Position numbers and translations under genes: made by a program. Shown in pieces: positions 1 through 9,201 of a DNA stretch of 64,000 nt (position 1 is the first letter of the stretch; every line of letters begins with the position of its first letter). The stretch lies in NCBI RefSeq assembly GCF_026341275.1, contig NZ_JAIFZO010000002.1, positions 694,361 through 758,360 on the forward strand, given 5' to 3'. The DNA is from Streptomyces ortus. GTDB lineage: Bacteria; Actinomycetota; Actinomycetes; Streptomycetales; Streptomycetaceae. A model generated the notes under the pieces. The model was not told where the DNA came from, did not search any database, and was given only the letters and a program-made list of their open reading frames with translations.

Positions 1-353
1 GGGTGCTCGCCGCCCAGGAGGTGCCGGGCGAGCCGAACGCCGAGACCCGGGTCGAACTGCTGGAACATCAGGGCGACCGGGCCCGCTACCGGCTGCTGCC
101 GCACACCGGCCAGACCCATCAGCTGCGGGTTCACATGAACGCGCTGGGTGTGCCGATCCTCGGCGACCCGCTGTATCCGGTGGTCACCGGCCCCGTGCCG
201 GCCGGTGACTTCCGGCGCCCGCTCCAACTGCTGGCGCGGGTGCTGGAGTTCACCGATCCGGTCACGGGGCACCGCCATGCGTTCCGCAGCGCGCGGACCC
301 TCCGGGCCTGGTCCGCGCACGACGACTGGGCCGGTGACGGACAGCCCGGGTGA
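1..353 (+). CDS. RluA-family RNA pseudouridine synthase, 3' part
   Basis: This is the C-terminal part of a pseudouridine synthase that converts uridine to pseudouridine in rRNA or tRNA. The gene enters from the left edge, so its start and the catalytic Asp region are not visible. The visible residues hold the RluA-type motif HTGQTHQLRVH, followed by ILGDPLYP, which are typical of the end of the catalytic domain. The stop codon is TGA at 351-353. It converges with the P450 gene, whose stop lies 17 bases further on, so the two transcripts run into each other. Substrate specificity cannot be told from this fragment. Confidence 0.85.
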   Translation, partial: VLAAQEVPGEPNAETRVELLEHQGDRARYRLLPHTGQTHQLRVHMNALGVPILGDPLYPVVTGPVPAGDFRRPLQLLARVLEFTDPVTGHRHAFRSARTLRAWSAHDDWAGDGQPG

Positions 354-370
354 CGTGGGGACAGCGCGGC

Positions 371-1852
371 TCAGTAACCGCGCCACCAGCGCACGAAGCG
401 CTGCCAGGCGCCGAGCCGCTGTCCGGGTTCGGCCGGCGGGTCCGCGGCCGGGGGCTCCGGCAGGTCGATCGTGGGACGCGGCACCGGAGCGGCCTCCAGG
501 GACGGGTCGGCGAGGTCCCAGTCGGGGCGCGGGCGGGGCACCTCGCTGACGCCGGGCCGCTCCATGACGTCCTGCGGTGAGGCCGGGGCGAACCGGACCG
601 GCAGTTCCGCCAGATGCCGCGAGGAGATCGAGGCGGTCCACGTCAGGTCGTCCTCGTCCACGGAGAGCTGGACGTCCGGCAGCCGCTTGAGGAGCGCGTC
701 GACGCCGACGTCCGCGATGGCACGGCCGATGTCCTGGCCGGGGCATTCGTGCGGGCCGCCGCCGAAGGCGAGGTGCGAGCGGTTGCCCATCATGTTCGCC
801 TTGAGGTCCGGGCGCACGTGCGGGTCTACGTTGCCCGCCGCCATCCCGAGGAGCAGCCCGTCGCCCTTGCGGATGCGCTGCCCGCCCAGCTCCGTGTCCT
901 GCTTGGCGAAGTAGCCGAGGACGTTGCTGAACGGCGGCTCGTTCCAGAGGGACTGCTCCACCGCCTGCGGCACCGTCATCTGGCCGCCGTTGAGCTGGGC
1001 GCGGAAACCCGGGTCGGTGAGCACCACGCGCAACACGTTGGCCAGGAGGTTCGCCGTGGCCTCGTACGCGGCGAGGAGGACCACCCGCAGGTGCTGGCCC
1101 ACCTCCTCGTCGGTGAGTCCGGCCGGGTGGTTGATGAGGTGGCTGGTGAAGTCCTCGGCGGGCTCGGCCCGGCGGCGGACGGTGAGCCGCATCAGCACGC
1201 TCATGACGTACTCGTTGCTGGCGATCGCGGTCTCGGTGCCCTTGAGGAGGTCGCGGGTGGCCTGCACCATCCGGTCGTCGTACTCCTCGGGCATGCCGAG
1301 GATTTCGCACAGCACGGCCATCGGCAGGTGCTCGGCGAACTGGGAGACCAGGTCGGCGGTGCCGCGGTGGCAGAAGTGGTTGACCAGCTCCTGGGTCCAG
1401 TGGTTGATGTGGCGGCGCAGGTCGCGGGAGTTGATGGTCGACATGGCGCCCATCACCGAGCCGCGCAGCCGCTGGTGTTCGTCGCCCTCGGCGTGGGAGC
1501 AGATCGGCTGCCAGGTGATGAGCGGCATCAGCGGGTGGTCGGGGCCGGCCGTGCCGTCCAGGAGGGGGGTCCAGATACGGCTGTCGCGGGTGTAGACCGA
1601 GGGGTTGCTGATCATGTGCAGGTTCTCGCCGTGTCCGAGCACCAGCCACATGGGCACGTCGTTGTGGAGCAGCACGGGCGCGACGGCGCCGTGCTCCGCG
1701 CGCAACTTCTCGTACAGGGCGGCCAGATCCTGGGCGTCGGGTCCGTACAGCCGGCGCAGTCCGCCGGGGCCCGTGCCGTGGGCCGGGCAGCCAGGCGGCG
1801 GACCGGACATGGGATCGGCCGTATCGGTGAGGGAGTGGGATTCAGGCGTCAC
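371..1852 (-). CDS. rarE: Cytochrome P450 of conservon rarA-E, CYP157-like, lacks ExxR
   Basis: This 493-residue P450 is the last gene of a conservon (kinase-like, roadblock, DUF742, GTPase, P450). The haem-binding loop is clear: LAFGGGPHECPGQ with Cys370. The I-helix reads AAYEATA near residues 261-267. The K-helix motif ExxR, nearly universal in P450s, is missing: residues 299-303 read EQSLW, so the Arg is replaced. Loss of ExxR with exactly this kind of K-helix is a described trait of the CYP157 family, members of which sit in Streptomyces conservons. RarE of S. coelicolor is linked to control of aerial development; the substrate is unknown. A 67-base gap separates it from rarD, and the gene is probably cotranscribed. 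Confidence 0.93.
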   Translation of the reverse strand: MTPESHSLTDTADPMSGPPPGCPAHGTGPGGLRRLYGPDAQDLAALYEKLRAEHGAVAPVLLHNDVPMWLVLGHGENLHMISNPSVYTRDSRIWTPLLDGTAGPDHPLMPLITWQPICSHAEGDEHQRLRGSVMGAMSTINSRDLRRHINHWTQELVNHFCHRGTADLVSQFAEHLPMAVLCEILGMPEEYDDRMVQATRDLLKGTETAIASNEYVMSVLMRLTVRRRAEPAEDFTSHLINHPAGLTDEEVGQHLRVVLLAAYEATANLLANVLRVVLTDPGFRAQLNGGQMTVPQAVEQSLWNEPPFSNVLGYFAKQDTELGGQRIRKGDGLLLGMAAGNVDPHVRPDLKANMMGNRSHLAFGGGPHECPGQDIGRAIADVGVDALLKRLPDVQLSVDEDDLTWTASISSRHLAELPVRFAPASPQDVMERPGVSEVPRPRPDWDLADPSLEAAPVPRPTIDLPEPPAADPPAEPGQRLGAWQRFVRWWRGY

Positions 1853-1919
1853 GGTGATCGCTTTCGGGGATGGGGTGTTCCGGCTTACCGGATGTGGGGA
1901 CAGCGCATGCGCGGGGCGC

Positions 1920-2534
1920 TCACGCCGAGGCCATGGCGATGGAGTGCAGGAAGCGCATCAGCGTCATCAGGACATCGCGGCTGGAAGCCCGCCGGCGCGC
2001 GTCGCACGTCATCATGGGGATCTCCTCGGACAGGTCGAGCGCGGCCCGCAGGTCCTCGATGGGGTAACGGGGGCCGTCCGGGAAGTCGTTGACGGCGACG
2101 ACGAACGGCACGCCGCGTTCCTCCAGGCGTCCGATGACGTCGAAGCTGACCTCCAGGCGCCGGGTGTCGACCAGGACGACCGCGCCCAGGGCGCCCTCGA
2201 ACAGCCCGTTCCACAGGAACCAGAAGCGCTCCTGACCGGGGGTGCCGAACAGGTACAGCACCAGCTGTTCGGTGATGCTGATCCGGCCGAAGTCCATCGC
2301 GACGGTGGTGGCCGTCTTCGTGTCGGAGCCGTAGTTGTCGTCGACCCCGATACCGGCCTGCGTCATGGTCTCTTCGGTGGTCAGCGGCCTGATCTCGCTG
2401 ACGGAACCGACCATCGTCGTCTTGCCGACCCCGAAGCCGCCCACGATCACGATCTTCACCGCGGCGGTCGCCGTGTGCGGGAGATGGTCCTCGGTGCGGG
2501 GCCCAGGGACGGTGTCAGAGCTTTTGAAGTCCAT
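1920..2534 (-). CDS. rarD: Conservon GTPase RarD (MglA/Rab-like, ATP/GTP-binding)
   Basis: A small GTPase of 204 residues that acts as the G-protein-like switch of the conservon. The P-loop is GGFGVGKT at residues 32-39, and the switch II region reads FGTPGQERF at about 96-104. The base-recognition motif is NDFP near 149-152 instead of the standard NKxD. These departures are usual in conservon GTPases. The start overlaps the end of rarC by 20 bases, which suggests translational coupling. Conservon proteins are thought to form a membrane-associated complex resembling eukaryotic G-protein-coupled signalling. RarD is predicted to be cytoplasmic and attached through RarB and RarA. Confidence 0.93.
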   Translation of the reverse strand: MDFKSSDTVPGPRTEDHLPHTATAAVKIVIVGGFGVGKTTMVGSVSEIRPLTTEETMTQAGIGVDDNYGSDTKTATTVAMDFGRISITEQLVLYLFGTPGQERFWFLWNGLFEGALGAVVLVDTRRLEVSFDVIGRLEERGVPFVVAVNDFPDGPRYPIEDLRAALDLSEEIPMMTCDARRRASSRDVLMTLMRFLHSIAMASA

Positions 2535-2955
2535 GCATCACCGCTTCGAGAAGGGATCGGTCGGGCAGCTCCGCGCGGACGATCGGAGCGCGCGCCTGTA
2601 CCAGGTCAGCCGTCAGCAACTCGGTCAGCAGGACGGTCACCACGCTGAACGGCAGATTGAGATAGGCCGAGACCTCGGCCACGGACATGGGGGCCTGGCA
2701 GAGCCGGAGCAGCGCCGACTGTTCCGGCTGGGCGGTGGGCGGGGCATCGGCGCACGCCACGACTAAGGTCACCAGGTCCAGTTCGGCGCGGTCGCCCCCC
2801 TCGACCTGGCCGGTGACGACGTACAGCCGCTCCGGCTCGCGTGGCCTGCTCTGCCCGCCCGGCCCCGGCAGGCCGCCGGGGCCGGGCGGCGGGGGCGCGG
2901 GTTTCCGTTCGGGCGCAGCCTTGGGCTGGCGCCGGCGTCGTTGGGGAGGACTCAT
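2515..2955 (-). CDS. rarC: DUF742 conservon protein RarC
   Basis: A 146-residue protein with an Arg/Pro-rich, probably disordered N-terminus (about 45 residues) followed by a DUF742 domain, a winged-helix-like fold found only in actinobacterial conservons. Recognisable family pattern includes LCQAPMSVAEVSAYL and the following helices. The ATG overlaps the rarB stop as ATGA, and the 3' end overlaps rarD. It is the third component of the conservon signalling set. Biochemical function in the family is not established; an adaptor or DNA-binding role has been suggested only from the fold. Confidence 0.92.
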   Translation of the reverse strand: MSPPQRRRRQPKAAPERKPAPPPPGPGGLPGPGGQSRPREPERLYVVTGQVEGGDRAELDLVTLVVACADAPPTAQPEQSALLRLCQAPMSVAEVSAYLNLPFSVVTVLLTELLTADLVQARAPIVRAELPDRSLLEAVMHGLQKL

Positions 2956-3359
2956 ACGGTCTGCCCGTTGCGCCGGGGCGGACTCGTGAGGTGCGCTCCG
3001 ATCCGGACGACGAGGTCACGCATCCGGGCGCTCATGAGTCCGGCGTCTACGTGGGCCTCGGCCAGGACCGCGAGATAGGCGTTGGGGCCCGCGGCCATCA
3101 TGTAGAAGTAGCCGCCCTCCATCTCGATGATGACCATGCGCATCTTGCCGTCGGTGTCGGGGATCTCGGTGGCGACGGCCCCGGCGAGGCTCTGGAGTCC
3201 GGCGCAGGCCGCGGCGATGCGGTCGGCGGCGTCGGGGTCGCCGCCGTACCGGGCGATGCGCAGACCGTCGGCGGAGAGGACGACCACCTGCCGGGTGCCG
3301 TACACCCCGTCGGACAGCTCCTTGAGCATCCAGTCGAAATTGGCGCGCTGCTGGATCAC
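2952..3359 (-). CDS. rarB: Roadblock/LC7 conservon protein RarB
   Basis: A 135-residue Roadblock/LC7 (MglB-like) protein. It starts at GTG 3359, which overlaps the rarA stop as GTGA; the longer upstream reading frame is only the shadow of rarA. The family pattern is seen in FDWMLKELSDGVYGTRQV followed by VLSADGLRIARYGG, the usual start of a roadblock domain. Roadblock proteins bind and regulate small GTPases, so the expected partner is RarD, four-gene operon neighbour. No membrane segment or signal is present. Confidence 0.94.
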   Translation of the reverse strand: MIQQRANFDWMLKELSDGVYGTRQVVVLSADGLRIARYGGDPDAADRIAAACAGLQSLAGAVATEIPDTDGKMRMVIIEMEGGYFYMMAAGPNAYLAVLAEAHVDAGLMSARMRDLVVRIGAHLTSPPRRNGQTV

Positions 3360-4966
3360 GTGAGGTCCCCCTCGTCGTCGGCCTCGGTGCGGGCCGGACT
3401 GTTCGTCGCTCCGGGCGTCTGCTGCTGGTCGCCGTCGCCTTTGAGGCCGGCCATGAACGCCTCGACCCACAGCCCGGGTTCCTTCTCTTCCTTCTTCTTC
3501 TTCTTGGGCACCTGGGTGGACGACCGGGTCCAGTCGATGACGGGGCGGCCCTCCTTGCGCGCGGCCTCGGCCTCCGCCGCGGCGGCCCTGGCCTCCTTCA
3601 CCCGCTGGCTGTAGGGGACCGTGACCCGGCTGCGGCGCTGCGGCAGCCCGTTGGCCGTCCACTCGGTGACCTCGGGGACGTCGTCCTCCATGTCGTCCGG
3701 CCGGGAGGTGCGGGGTCCGGTGGTGGGGCGGCGCTTCTTCTCGATGCGCTGGGGGCCCTCCACGCCGTCGAAGTCGACCTTGGGTACGGCCGCCGCTCCG
3801 ATGCCGTGGGCGAGAGCGGGGGCGTTGTCCTCGGTGAGGAGCTTGCGCGGTACGACGAGGACCGCGCGGACGCCGCCGTACGCGGACTGCCGCAGGGAGA
3901 CCTGCATGTCGTACATGTCCATGAGGCGGCCGACGACGGCGAGGCCGAGCCGGGGGTCCTCACCGAGCTGGTTGAGGTCGGGGCCCTTCGCCGCCTGCGC
4001 GAGCATCGCCTCGGCCCGGATGCGGGCCTCCTCGCTGAGGCTGACGCCGGCGTCCTCGATCTCGATGGCCACGCCGGTCTGCACCTCTACGGCGGTGACG
4101 TGGACCTTCGTGTGCGGCGGCGAGTAGCGCGTGGCGTTGTCGAGGAGTTCGGCGGCGGCGTGGATGACCGGCTCGACGTGGATGCCGTCGACGCTCACCT
4201 TGGCGATGGAGTGCAGCTCGATGCGCCGGTACTCCAGGATGCGGGACATGGCACCGCGCAGCACGCTGTACAGCGGGACCGGGGCGGGCCACTGGCGGCC
4301 GGGGCGTCCGCCGCCGAGCACCGCGATGGAGTCGGCGAGGCGGCCGATCAGCGCGGTGCCGTGGTCGATGCGCAGCAGGTCGTCGAAGACCTCGGGGTTG
4401 CGCCCGTGGTCCTCCTCCATCTCGCGGAGTTCCACGTTCTGCTGGTGGACGATCGCCTGCACGCGGCGGGCGATGTTGACGAAGGAGCGCTGCGCGGCCT
4501 CGCGCTGCAGTTCCTCGTTGTCGATGATCTGCAGCAGTTCGATCAGGAGCGCGCGCTGGGAGCGGGGGATGTTCCGCTGGGCGGGGTCGTTGTCGATGAG
4601 CCGCCGGACCGTCTCGTGGGGCGACCGGCCGCCGCGCATCGCCTTGAGCACGGTGGGCAGCAGGTGTTCGCGGAGATGGTCGATCTCGGCGTCGTGCAGG
4701 GAGACGCGTCGTTCCATGGATTCGGTGCGGCGGGCGAGTTCGGCCCGTACCGCGCGGATGACCCGGCCGCGCCGGACCGCTTCCGCGACGGTGGCGATCA
4801 CGAGCAGGGTCGCGACGGCTCCGCACCAGCCGACGGCCGCGCGAGCCGGCTGCGTCACCAGGGCGACGGCGGTGCCGGTCGCGACGGCCATCACTATGGC
4901 CGGCAGCAACAGCACGCGCGCGTAGGGAACGTCACGGCCACCGGGAGGCAATTGAACACTCACCAT
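3356..4966 (-). CDS. rarA: Sensor histidine-kinase-like protein RarA
   Basis: A 536-residue membrane protein heading the conservon. Two hydrophobic segments lie near residues 15-65 (around VLLLPAIVMAVATG and WCGAVATLLVIATV), then a helical linker and a GHKL ATPase domain. The N box reads AAAELLDNATRYSPP, and the later boxes read IEIEDAGVSL and RLGLAVVGRLMDMYDM. A classic phosphorylatable His in a DHp domain is not obvious, as is usual for conservon CvnA proteins. The C-terminal 130 residues are charged and Pro-rich. ATG 4966 was chosen because AGAGGG precedes it; a longer frame to 5050 would have no advantage. Product is the membrane anchor of the Rar complex. Confidence 0.9.
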   Translation of the reverse strand: MVSVQLPPGGRDVPYARVLLLPAIVMAVATGTAVALVTQPARAAVGWCGAVATLLVIATVAEAVRRGRVIRAVRAELARRTESMERRVSLHDAEIDHLREHLLPTVLKAMRGGRSPHETVRRLIDNDPAQRNIPRSQRALLIELLQIIDNEELQREAAQRSFVNIARRVQAIVHQQNVELREMEEDHGRNPEVFDDLLRIDHGTALIGRLADSIAVLGGGRPGRQWPAPVPLYSVLRGAMSRILEYRRIELHSIAKVSVDGIHVEPVIHAAAELLDNATRYSPPHTKVHVTAVEVQTGVAIEIEDAGVSLSEEARIRAEAMLAQAAKGPDLNQLGEDPRLGLAVVGRLMDMYDMQVSLRQSAYGGVRAVLVVPRKLLTEDNAPALAHGIGAAAVPKVDFDGVEGPQRIEKKRRPTTGPRTSRPDDMEDDVPEVTEWTANGLPQRRSRVTVPYSQRVKEARAAAAEAEAARKEGRPVIDWTRSSTQVPKKKKKEEKEPGLWVEAFMAGLKGDGDQQQTPGATNSPARTEADDEGDLT

Positions 4967-5304
4967 GTATGCCCTCTGAGACAAGTCGACTGAAGTCGGG
5001 GGGAGGTATCTGGATCTACAGAACTTGGGGGAACAAGCGCACGAATTCATCTCAACTCGGTGCGCTGCGGGCGAGCTTAGTCCGACCGGATCATCGCTGT
5101 GTCATATTCAGCAACCACCTGAAATCGCCCCCGCAACAGGAGTACGCTCTGCTCCATTTACACGCCACGCATCCGCACGAACACCCAGCGTTACGGCGTA
5201 CGGGCATACGAAAGCCCCTCATCAGAAGGGGTGATGGGGGCTTTCGTGCCGTTACGTCGTACGGGACGGAGTGGGACAGGTGCGGACCGGGCGCCCGTGG
5301 CGCG
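4967..5304. other. Gap between rarA and the helicase gene
   Basis: This 338-base stretch holds the presumed promoter of the rar conservon (minus strand) on its left side and a strong hairpin at 5208-5247 that ends the helicase transcript. Base composition is lower in GC around 5000-5170 than in the flanking genes, as expected for a promoter region. I see no convincing small gene or RNA gene in it. Confidence 0.5.
5208..5247 (-). terminator. Rho-independent-type hairpin after the helicase gene
   Basis: The left arm ACGAAAGCCCCTCATCA (5208-5224) pairs with TGATGGGGGCTTTCGT (5232-5247) with one missing base. It lies 57 bases past the helicase stop, on the way to rarA. Streptomyces terminators often lack a U-run, as here. 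Confidence 0.75.
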
Positions 5305-8121
5305 TCAGCCCACCGACGAGTACGCCACCACTCCGCGCAGCAGCTGATCGACCGCCTTGCGGGCGTTCTTCGCGACCGTCGAACTCGCCACGGTCGACGT
5401 CGGCGCCGCCGCCGAGATCTGGCCGAGCACGTCGATGACCTGCTTGCACCAGCGCACGAAGTCACCGGCGGGCATCTCCGCCTCGCGCAGCACCTCGTCC
5501 AGGCCCTTGCCCGACGCCCACTCGTGCGCCGCCCAGGCGAAGCCCAGGTCCGGCTCGCGCTGCCCCACGCCCTCGGTCTGGGTGATGTGGAAGTCCTCCT
5601 CCAGGGCGTCGAGGCGGCCCCAGATGCGGACCATCTCGCCCAGCGCGGCCTTCGCCCTGCCGGACGGCAGCTTGGGCGCCATCGCGTCGTCGCCGACCCG
5701 GGACTCGTACACCAACGCCGAGACGCACGCGGCCAGTTCGGCCGGTCCGAGGCCCTCCCACACCCCCTCGCGCAGGCATTCGCTGGAGAGCAGGTCCATC
5801 TCGCCGTACAACCGGGCGAGGCGCTTGCCGTGCTCGGTGACCTCGTCGCCCCGCAGATAGTCCATCTCGGTCAGCAGCGCCACGATGCGGTCGAAGGTGC
5901 GGGCGATGGTGTTCGTCCGGCCCTCGATGCGCTGTTCCAGCTGGGCGGTGTCGCGCCGCAGCCGGTGGTAGCGCTCGGCCCAGCGGGCGTGGTCCTCGCG
6001 GTCGCTGCACCCGTGGCAGGGGTGGGCCCGGATGGCGGTCCGCAGACGGGCGATCTCGCGGTCGTCGGCGGCCTCGGCGCGCCTCTTGCGGTGCCGGTCG
6101 GGCACGATGTGCCCGGCCTTGGTCCGCAGCGCGGAGGCCAGGTCGCGGCGCGACTGCGGCGAGCGCGCGTTGAACGACTTCGGGATGCGCATCCGCTCCA
6201 GGGCCTCCACGGGCACCGGGAAGTCCATCGACGCGAGCCGCTTGACCTGCCGCTCGGCGGTGAGCACCAGCGGGCGGGGCCCGTCGTGCTGCTCGAAGCC
6301 GCGGTGGCCGTTGGACCGTCCCGCGGGCAGCCCGGGGTCGAGGACCAGCGCGAGCCCGGCGAACTTGCCGGTCGGCACGTGGATGATGTCGCCCGGCTTG
6401 AGCCTCTCCAGCGCGACGGCCGCCTCGGCGCGCCGCTGGGAGGCGCCCTGCTTGGCCAGCTCGGTCTCCCGGTCCTTCAGCTCGCGCCGCAGGCGCGCGT
6501 ACTCGTCGAAGGCGCCGAGGTGGCAGGTCATCGACTCCTTGTAGCCCTCGAGCCCCTCTTCGTTGCGCTGCACCTGCCGGGAGATCCCGACGACCGACTT
6601 GTCGGCCTGGAACTGCGCGAAGGACGTCTCCAGCAGCTCACGCGAGCGGTGCCGCCCGAACTGCTCGACGAGGTTGACCGCCATGTTGTACGAGGGCTTG
6701 AAGCTGGAGCGCAGCGGGTACGTGCGCGTGCCGGCGAGTCCCGCGAGGTGGTCGGGGTTCATACCGCGCTGCCACAGCACCACGGCGTGGCCCTCGACAT
6801 CGATGCCACGGCGGCCGGCCCGCCCGGTGAGCTGGGTGTACTCGCCGGGGGTGATGTCCGCGTGCTGCTCGCCGTTCCACTTGACGAGCTTTTCCAGGAC
6901 CACCGAACGGGCGGGCATGTTGATGCCGAGCGCGAGGGTCTCGGTGGCGAACACGGCCTTCACCAGGCCGCGTACGAACAGTTCCTCGACGACCTCCTTG
7001 AACGTCGGCAGCATGCCCGCGTGGTGGGCCGCGATGCCGCGCTCAAGTCCCTCCAGCCACTCGTAGTAGCCGAGGACGTGCAGGTCCTCGTCCGGGATGG
7101 ACGCGGTGCGCTCCTCGACGAGGGCACGGACCCGTTCCCGGGCGTCCTCGTCGTTCAGCCGCAGGCCCGCGTACAGGCACTGCTGGACGGCCGCCTCGCA
7201 GGCCGCGCGGCTGAAGATGAACGTGATGGCGGGCAGCAGCCCCTCGGAGTCGAGCCGCTCGATGACCTCGGGCCGGCCCGGCGTCCACACCCGCGACCGG
7301 TTCCTGCGCTCGCGCTCCCGGTCGGCGTCGCGCATCGCGCGGCCCCGCTTGCGGTCCTGGTACGAGGGACGGCTCGCCTCCATGCGCGCCAGGCGCGTGA
7401 GGTCGGGATTGACGGCCTTCTTATGGCCCTCGCCCTCCTCGAAGAGGTCGTACATCCGCCGGCCACCGAGGACGTGCTGGAACAGCGGGACGGGCCGGTG
7501 CTCGGAGACGATCACCTCGGTGTCGCCGCGCACGGTGTCGAGCCAGTCCCCGAACTCCTCCGCGTTCGACACGGTCGCCGACAGCGACACCAGTGTGACC
7601 GACTCGGGGAGGTGGATGATCACTTCCTCCCAGACGGCGCCGCGGAAGCGGTCCGAGAGGTAGTGCACCTCGTCCATGACGACGTACCCGAGGCCGCGGA
7701 GGGTCTGCGAGCCCGCATACAGCATGTTGCGCAGGACCTCGGTGGTCATCACGACCACCGGGGCGTCGCTGTTGACGCTGTTGTCGCCGGTGAGGAGGCC
7801 CACCTTGTCCGCGCCGTAACGGCGGGACAGGTCCGCGTACTTCTGGTTCGACAGGGCCTTGATGGGTGTCGTGTAGAAGCACTTCTTGCCCTGCTGGAGG
7901 GCCAGATGGACGGCGAACTCGCCCACGATCGTCTTGCCCGAGCCGGTGGGCGCGGCCACCAGGACTCCTTTGCCCCCTTCAAGAGCTTTGCAGGCCTCGA
8001 TCTGGAAGGGGTCGAGGCCGAAGTCGTACATCTCGCGGAAGCCCGCGAGCGCGGTGGCCTGCTCGACAGCGCGCTTCCGTGCTGCCGCGTACCGCTCGGC
8101 CGGTGAGAGGTCGTCTGTCAT
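5305..8121 (-). CDS. Ski2/Mtr4-like DEVH-box helicase with DSHCT-type C-terminus
   Basis: A 938-residue superfamily 2 helicase. Motif I is APTGSGKT (residues 57-64), motif II is DEVH (150-153), motif III is SAT (181-183), and motif VI is QLTGRAGRRG (430-439). The C-terminal half matches the helical DSHCT domain seen in Ski2/Mtr4 relatives. Actinobacteria carry one such protein next to tatC (HelY-like in mycobacteria). It probably unwinds RNA or RNA-DNA structures; the substrate is not known. Start ATG 8121 is chosen over the upstream in-frame ATG at 8166 because the family begins near MTDDLSPAERY and GAAAG lies just upstream. Gene is downstream of tatC, same strand, 74 bases apart. Confidence 0.93.
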   Translation of the reverse strand: MTDDLSPAERYAAARKRAVEQATALAGFREMYDFGLDPFQIEACKALEGGKGVLVAAPTGSGKTIVGEFAVHLALQQGKKCFYTTPIKALSNQKYADLSRRYGADKVGLLTGDNSVNSDAPVVVMTTEVLRNMLYAGSQTLRGLGYVVMDEVHYLSDRFRGAVWEEVIIHLPESVTLVSLSATVSNAEEFGDWLDTVRGDTEVIVSEHRPVPLFQHVLGGRRMYDLFEEGEGHKKAVNPDLTRLARMEASRPSYQDRKRGRAMRDADRERERRNRSRVWTPGRPEVIERLDSEGLLPAITFIFSRAACEAAVQQCLYAGLRLNDEDARERVRALVEERTASIPDEDLHVLGYYEWLEGLERGIAAHHAGMLPTFKEVVEELFVRGLVKAVFATETLALGINMPARSVVLEKLVKWNGEQHADITPGEYTQLTGRAGRRGIDVEGHAVVLWQRGMNPDHLAGLAGTRTYPLRSSFKPSYNMAVNLVEQFGRHRSRELLETSFAQFQADKSVVGISRQVQRNEEGLEGYKESMTCHLGAFDEYARLRRELKDRETELAKQGASQRRAEAAVALERLKPGDIIHVPTGKFAGLALVLDPGLPAGRSNGHRGFEQHDGPRPLVLTAERQVKRLASMDFPVPVEALERMRIPKSFNARSPQSRRDLASALRTKAGHIVPDRHRKRRAEAADDREIARLRTAIRAHPCHGCSDREDHARWAERYHRLRRDTAQLEQRIEGRTNTIARTFDRIVALLTEMDYLRGDEVTEHGKRLARLYGEMDLLSSECLREGVWEGLGPAELAACVSALVYESRVGDDAMAPKLPSGRAKAALGEMVRIWGRLDALEEDFHITQTEGVGQREPDLGFAWAAHEWASGKGLDEVLREAEMPAGDFVRWCKQVIDVLGQISAAAPTSTVASSTVAKNARKAVDQLLRGVVAYSSVG

Positions 8122-8195
8122 CGTGCTTTCGAGACTACCGGCCACCACTGACAACAGGACGATCATTATCCGATCGGAGCACCCGGGTCACGGCC

Positions 8196-9152
8196 TCAGG
8201 TCACGTCGTCGTAGCCGTTGATCCGCTCCCGCTCGCCGTCCGTCTGAGCGGGCACCGCGCGGCGGGCCGTCACGGGTTCGATCTCGCCGATGTCCTCGGG
8301 GGTGAGGTCGAGCTCGGAGGCCTCGTCGTCGTCCGGGCCCTCGGCCTCGCGACGGGCCCTGCGGCGGTCGTTCAGCAGGGAGAAGGCGGTGGCGGCGAAG
8401 TACAGGATCCAGATGGGTCCCGCGAGCGCCAGCATCGTCAGCGGGTCCGTGCTGGGCGTGGCGACGGCGGCGAAGACGGTGATGCCCATGATCATGCCGC
8501 GCCACCAGCCGGCCATGCGCCTGCCGGTGATCACTCCGGACATGTTGAGCATCACCAGGAGCAGCGGGAGCTCGAAGGAGAGGCCGAAGACGACGACCAT
8601 GCGGGTCACGAGGTCGAGCAGGTCGTCCAGCGGCAGCAGGTTGTCGACGCCGAACGGCGTGAACTCGATCAGGACCTTCGCGGTGGTGGGAAGCACCTTG
8701 TAGGCGAAGAAGGCTCCGCCGAGGAAGAGCGGGACACCCGACGCGACGAACGCGTACGCGTACTTCTTCTCGTTGCGGTGCAGGCCCGGCGCGACGAACG
8801 CCCACAGCTGGTAGAGCCAGACCGGCGAGGCCAGCACGACACCGGCCATCAGCGAGACCTTCAGGGCCAGCGTGAAGGGCGTCAGCAGACCGTTGATCGT
8901 GATCTGCGCGCAGGGCTCGTCGGACGACGACTTCGCGAGCTGCTGGAAGGTCTTGTCGCAGCCGACCTCCTTGAGGATCGGCTCCGTGAAGAAGTTGATG
9001 ATGTCGTTGTAGAAGAAGGCGGCGACGACCGTGACGAGGACGATGGCCAGCATCGCCTTCGCGAGCCGGTTGCGGAGCTCACGAAGGTGTTCCGCGAGGG
9101 GCATCCGCCCCTCCGGATCCTTCTCTTCCTTCTTGCGGGCGGACTTGAGCAA
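8196..9152 (-). CDS. tatC: Twin-arginine translocase subunit TatC
   Basis: The 318-residue TatC is the receptor of the Tat pathway that exports folded proteins across the cytoplasmic membrane. The sequence has the family signature HLRELRNRL near the N-terminus and six hydrophobic segments, including LAIVLVTVVAAFFY and the later VVFGLSFELPLLLVML. It carries an acidic and charged C-terminal tail of about 60 residues, as in other Streptomyces. The start appears to be TTG 9152, which gives the family N-terminus LLKSARK; no ATG in frame is suitable. tatA lies 49 bases upstream on the same strand, so the two form an operon. Confidence 0.96.
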   Translation of the reverse strand: MLKSARKKEEKDPEGRMPLAEHLRELRNRLAKAMLAIVLVTVVAAFFYNDIINFFTEPILKEVGCDKTFQQLAKSSSDEPCAQITINGLLTPFTLALKVSLMAGVVLASPVWLYQLWAFVAPGLHRNEKKYAYAFVASGVPLFLGGAFFAYKVLPTTAKVLIEFTPFGVDNLLPLDDLLDLVTRMVVVFGLSFELPLLLVMLNMSGVITGRRMAGWWRGMIMGITVFAAVATPSTDPLTMLALAGPIWILYFAATAFSLLNDRRRARREAEGPDDDEASELDLTPEDIGEIEPVTARRAVPAQTDGERERINGYDDVT

Positions 9153-9201
9153 CCCACGGTCCCATCTCGTGCGGCAGGCCGGCGGTCACCGGCCCCCTAG
9201 G

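Noticed and set aside
4969..8106. Open frame of about 1045 codons on the plus strand opposite the helicase gene
   Set aside because: Composition is His/Val/Arg/Leu-rich with no motif; it mirrors the helicase gene.
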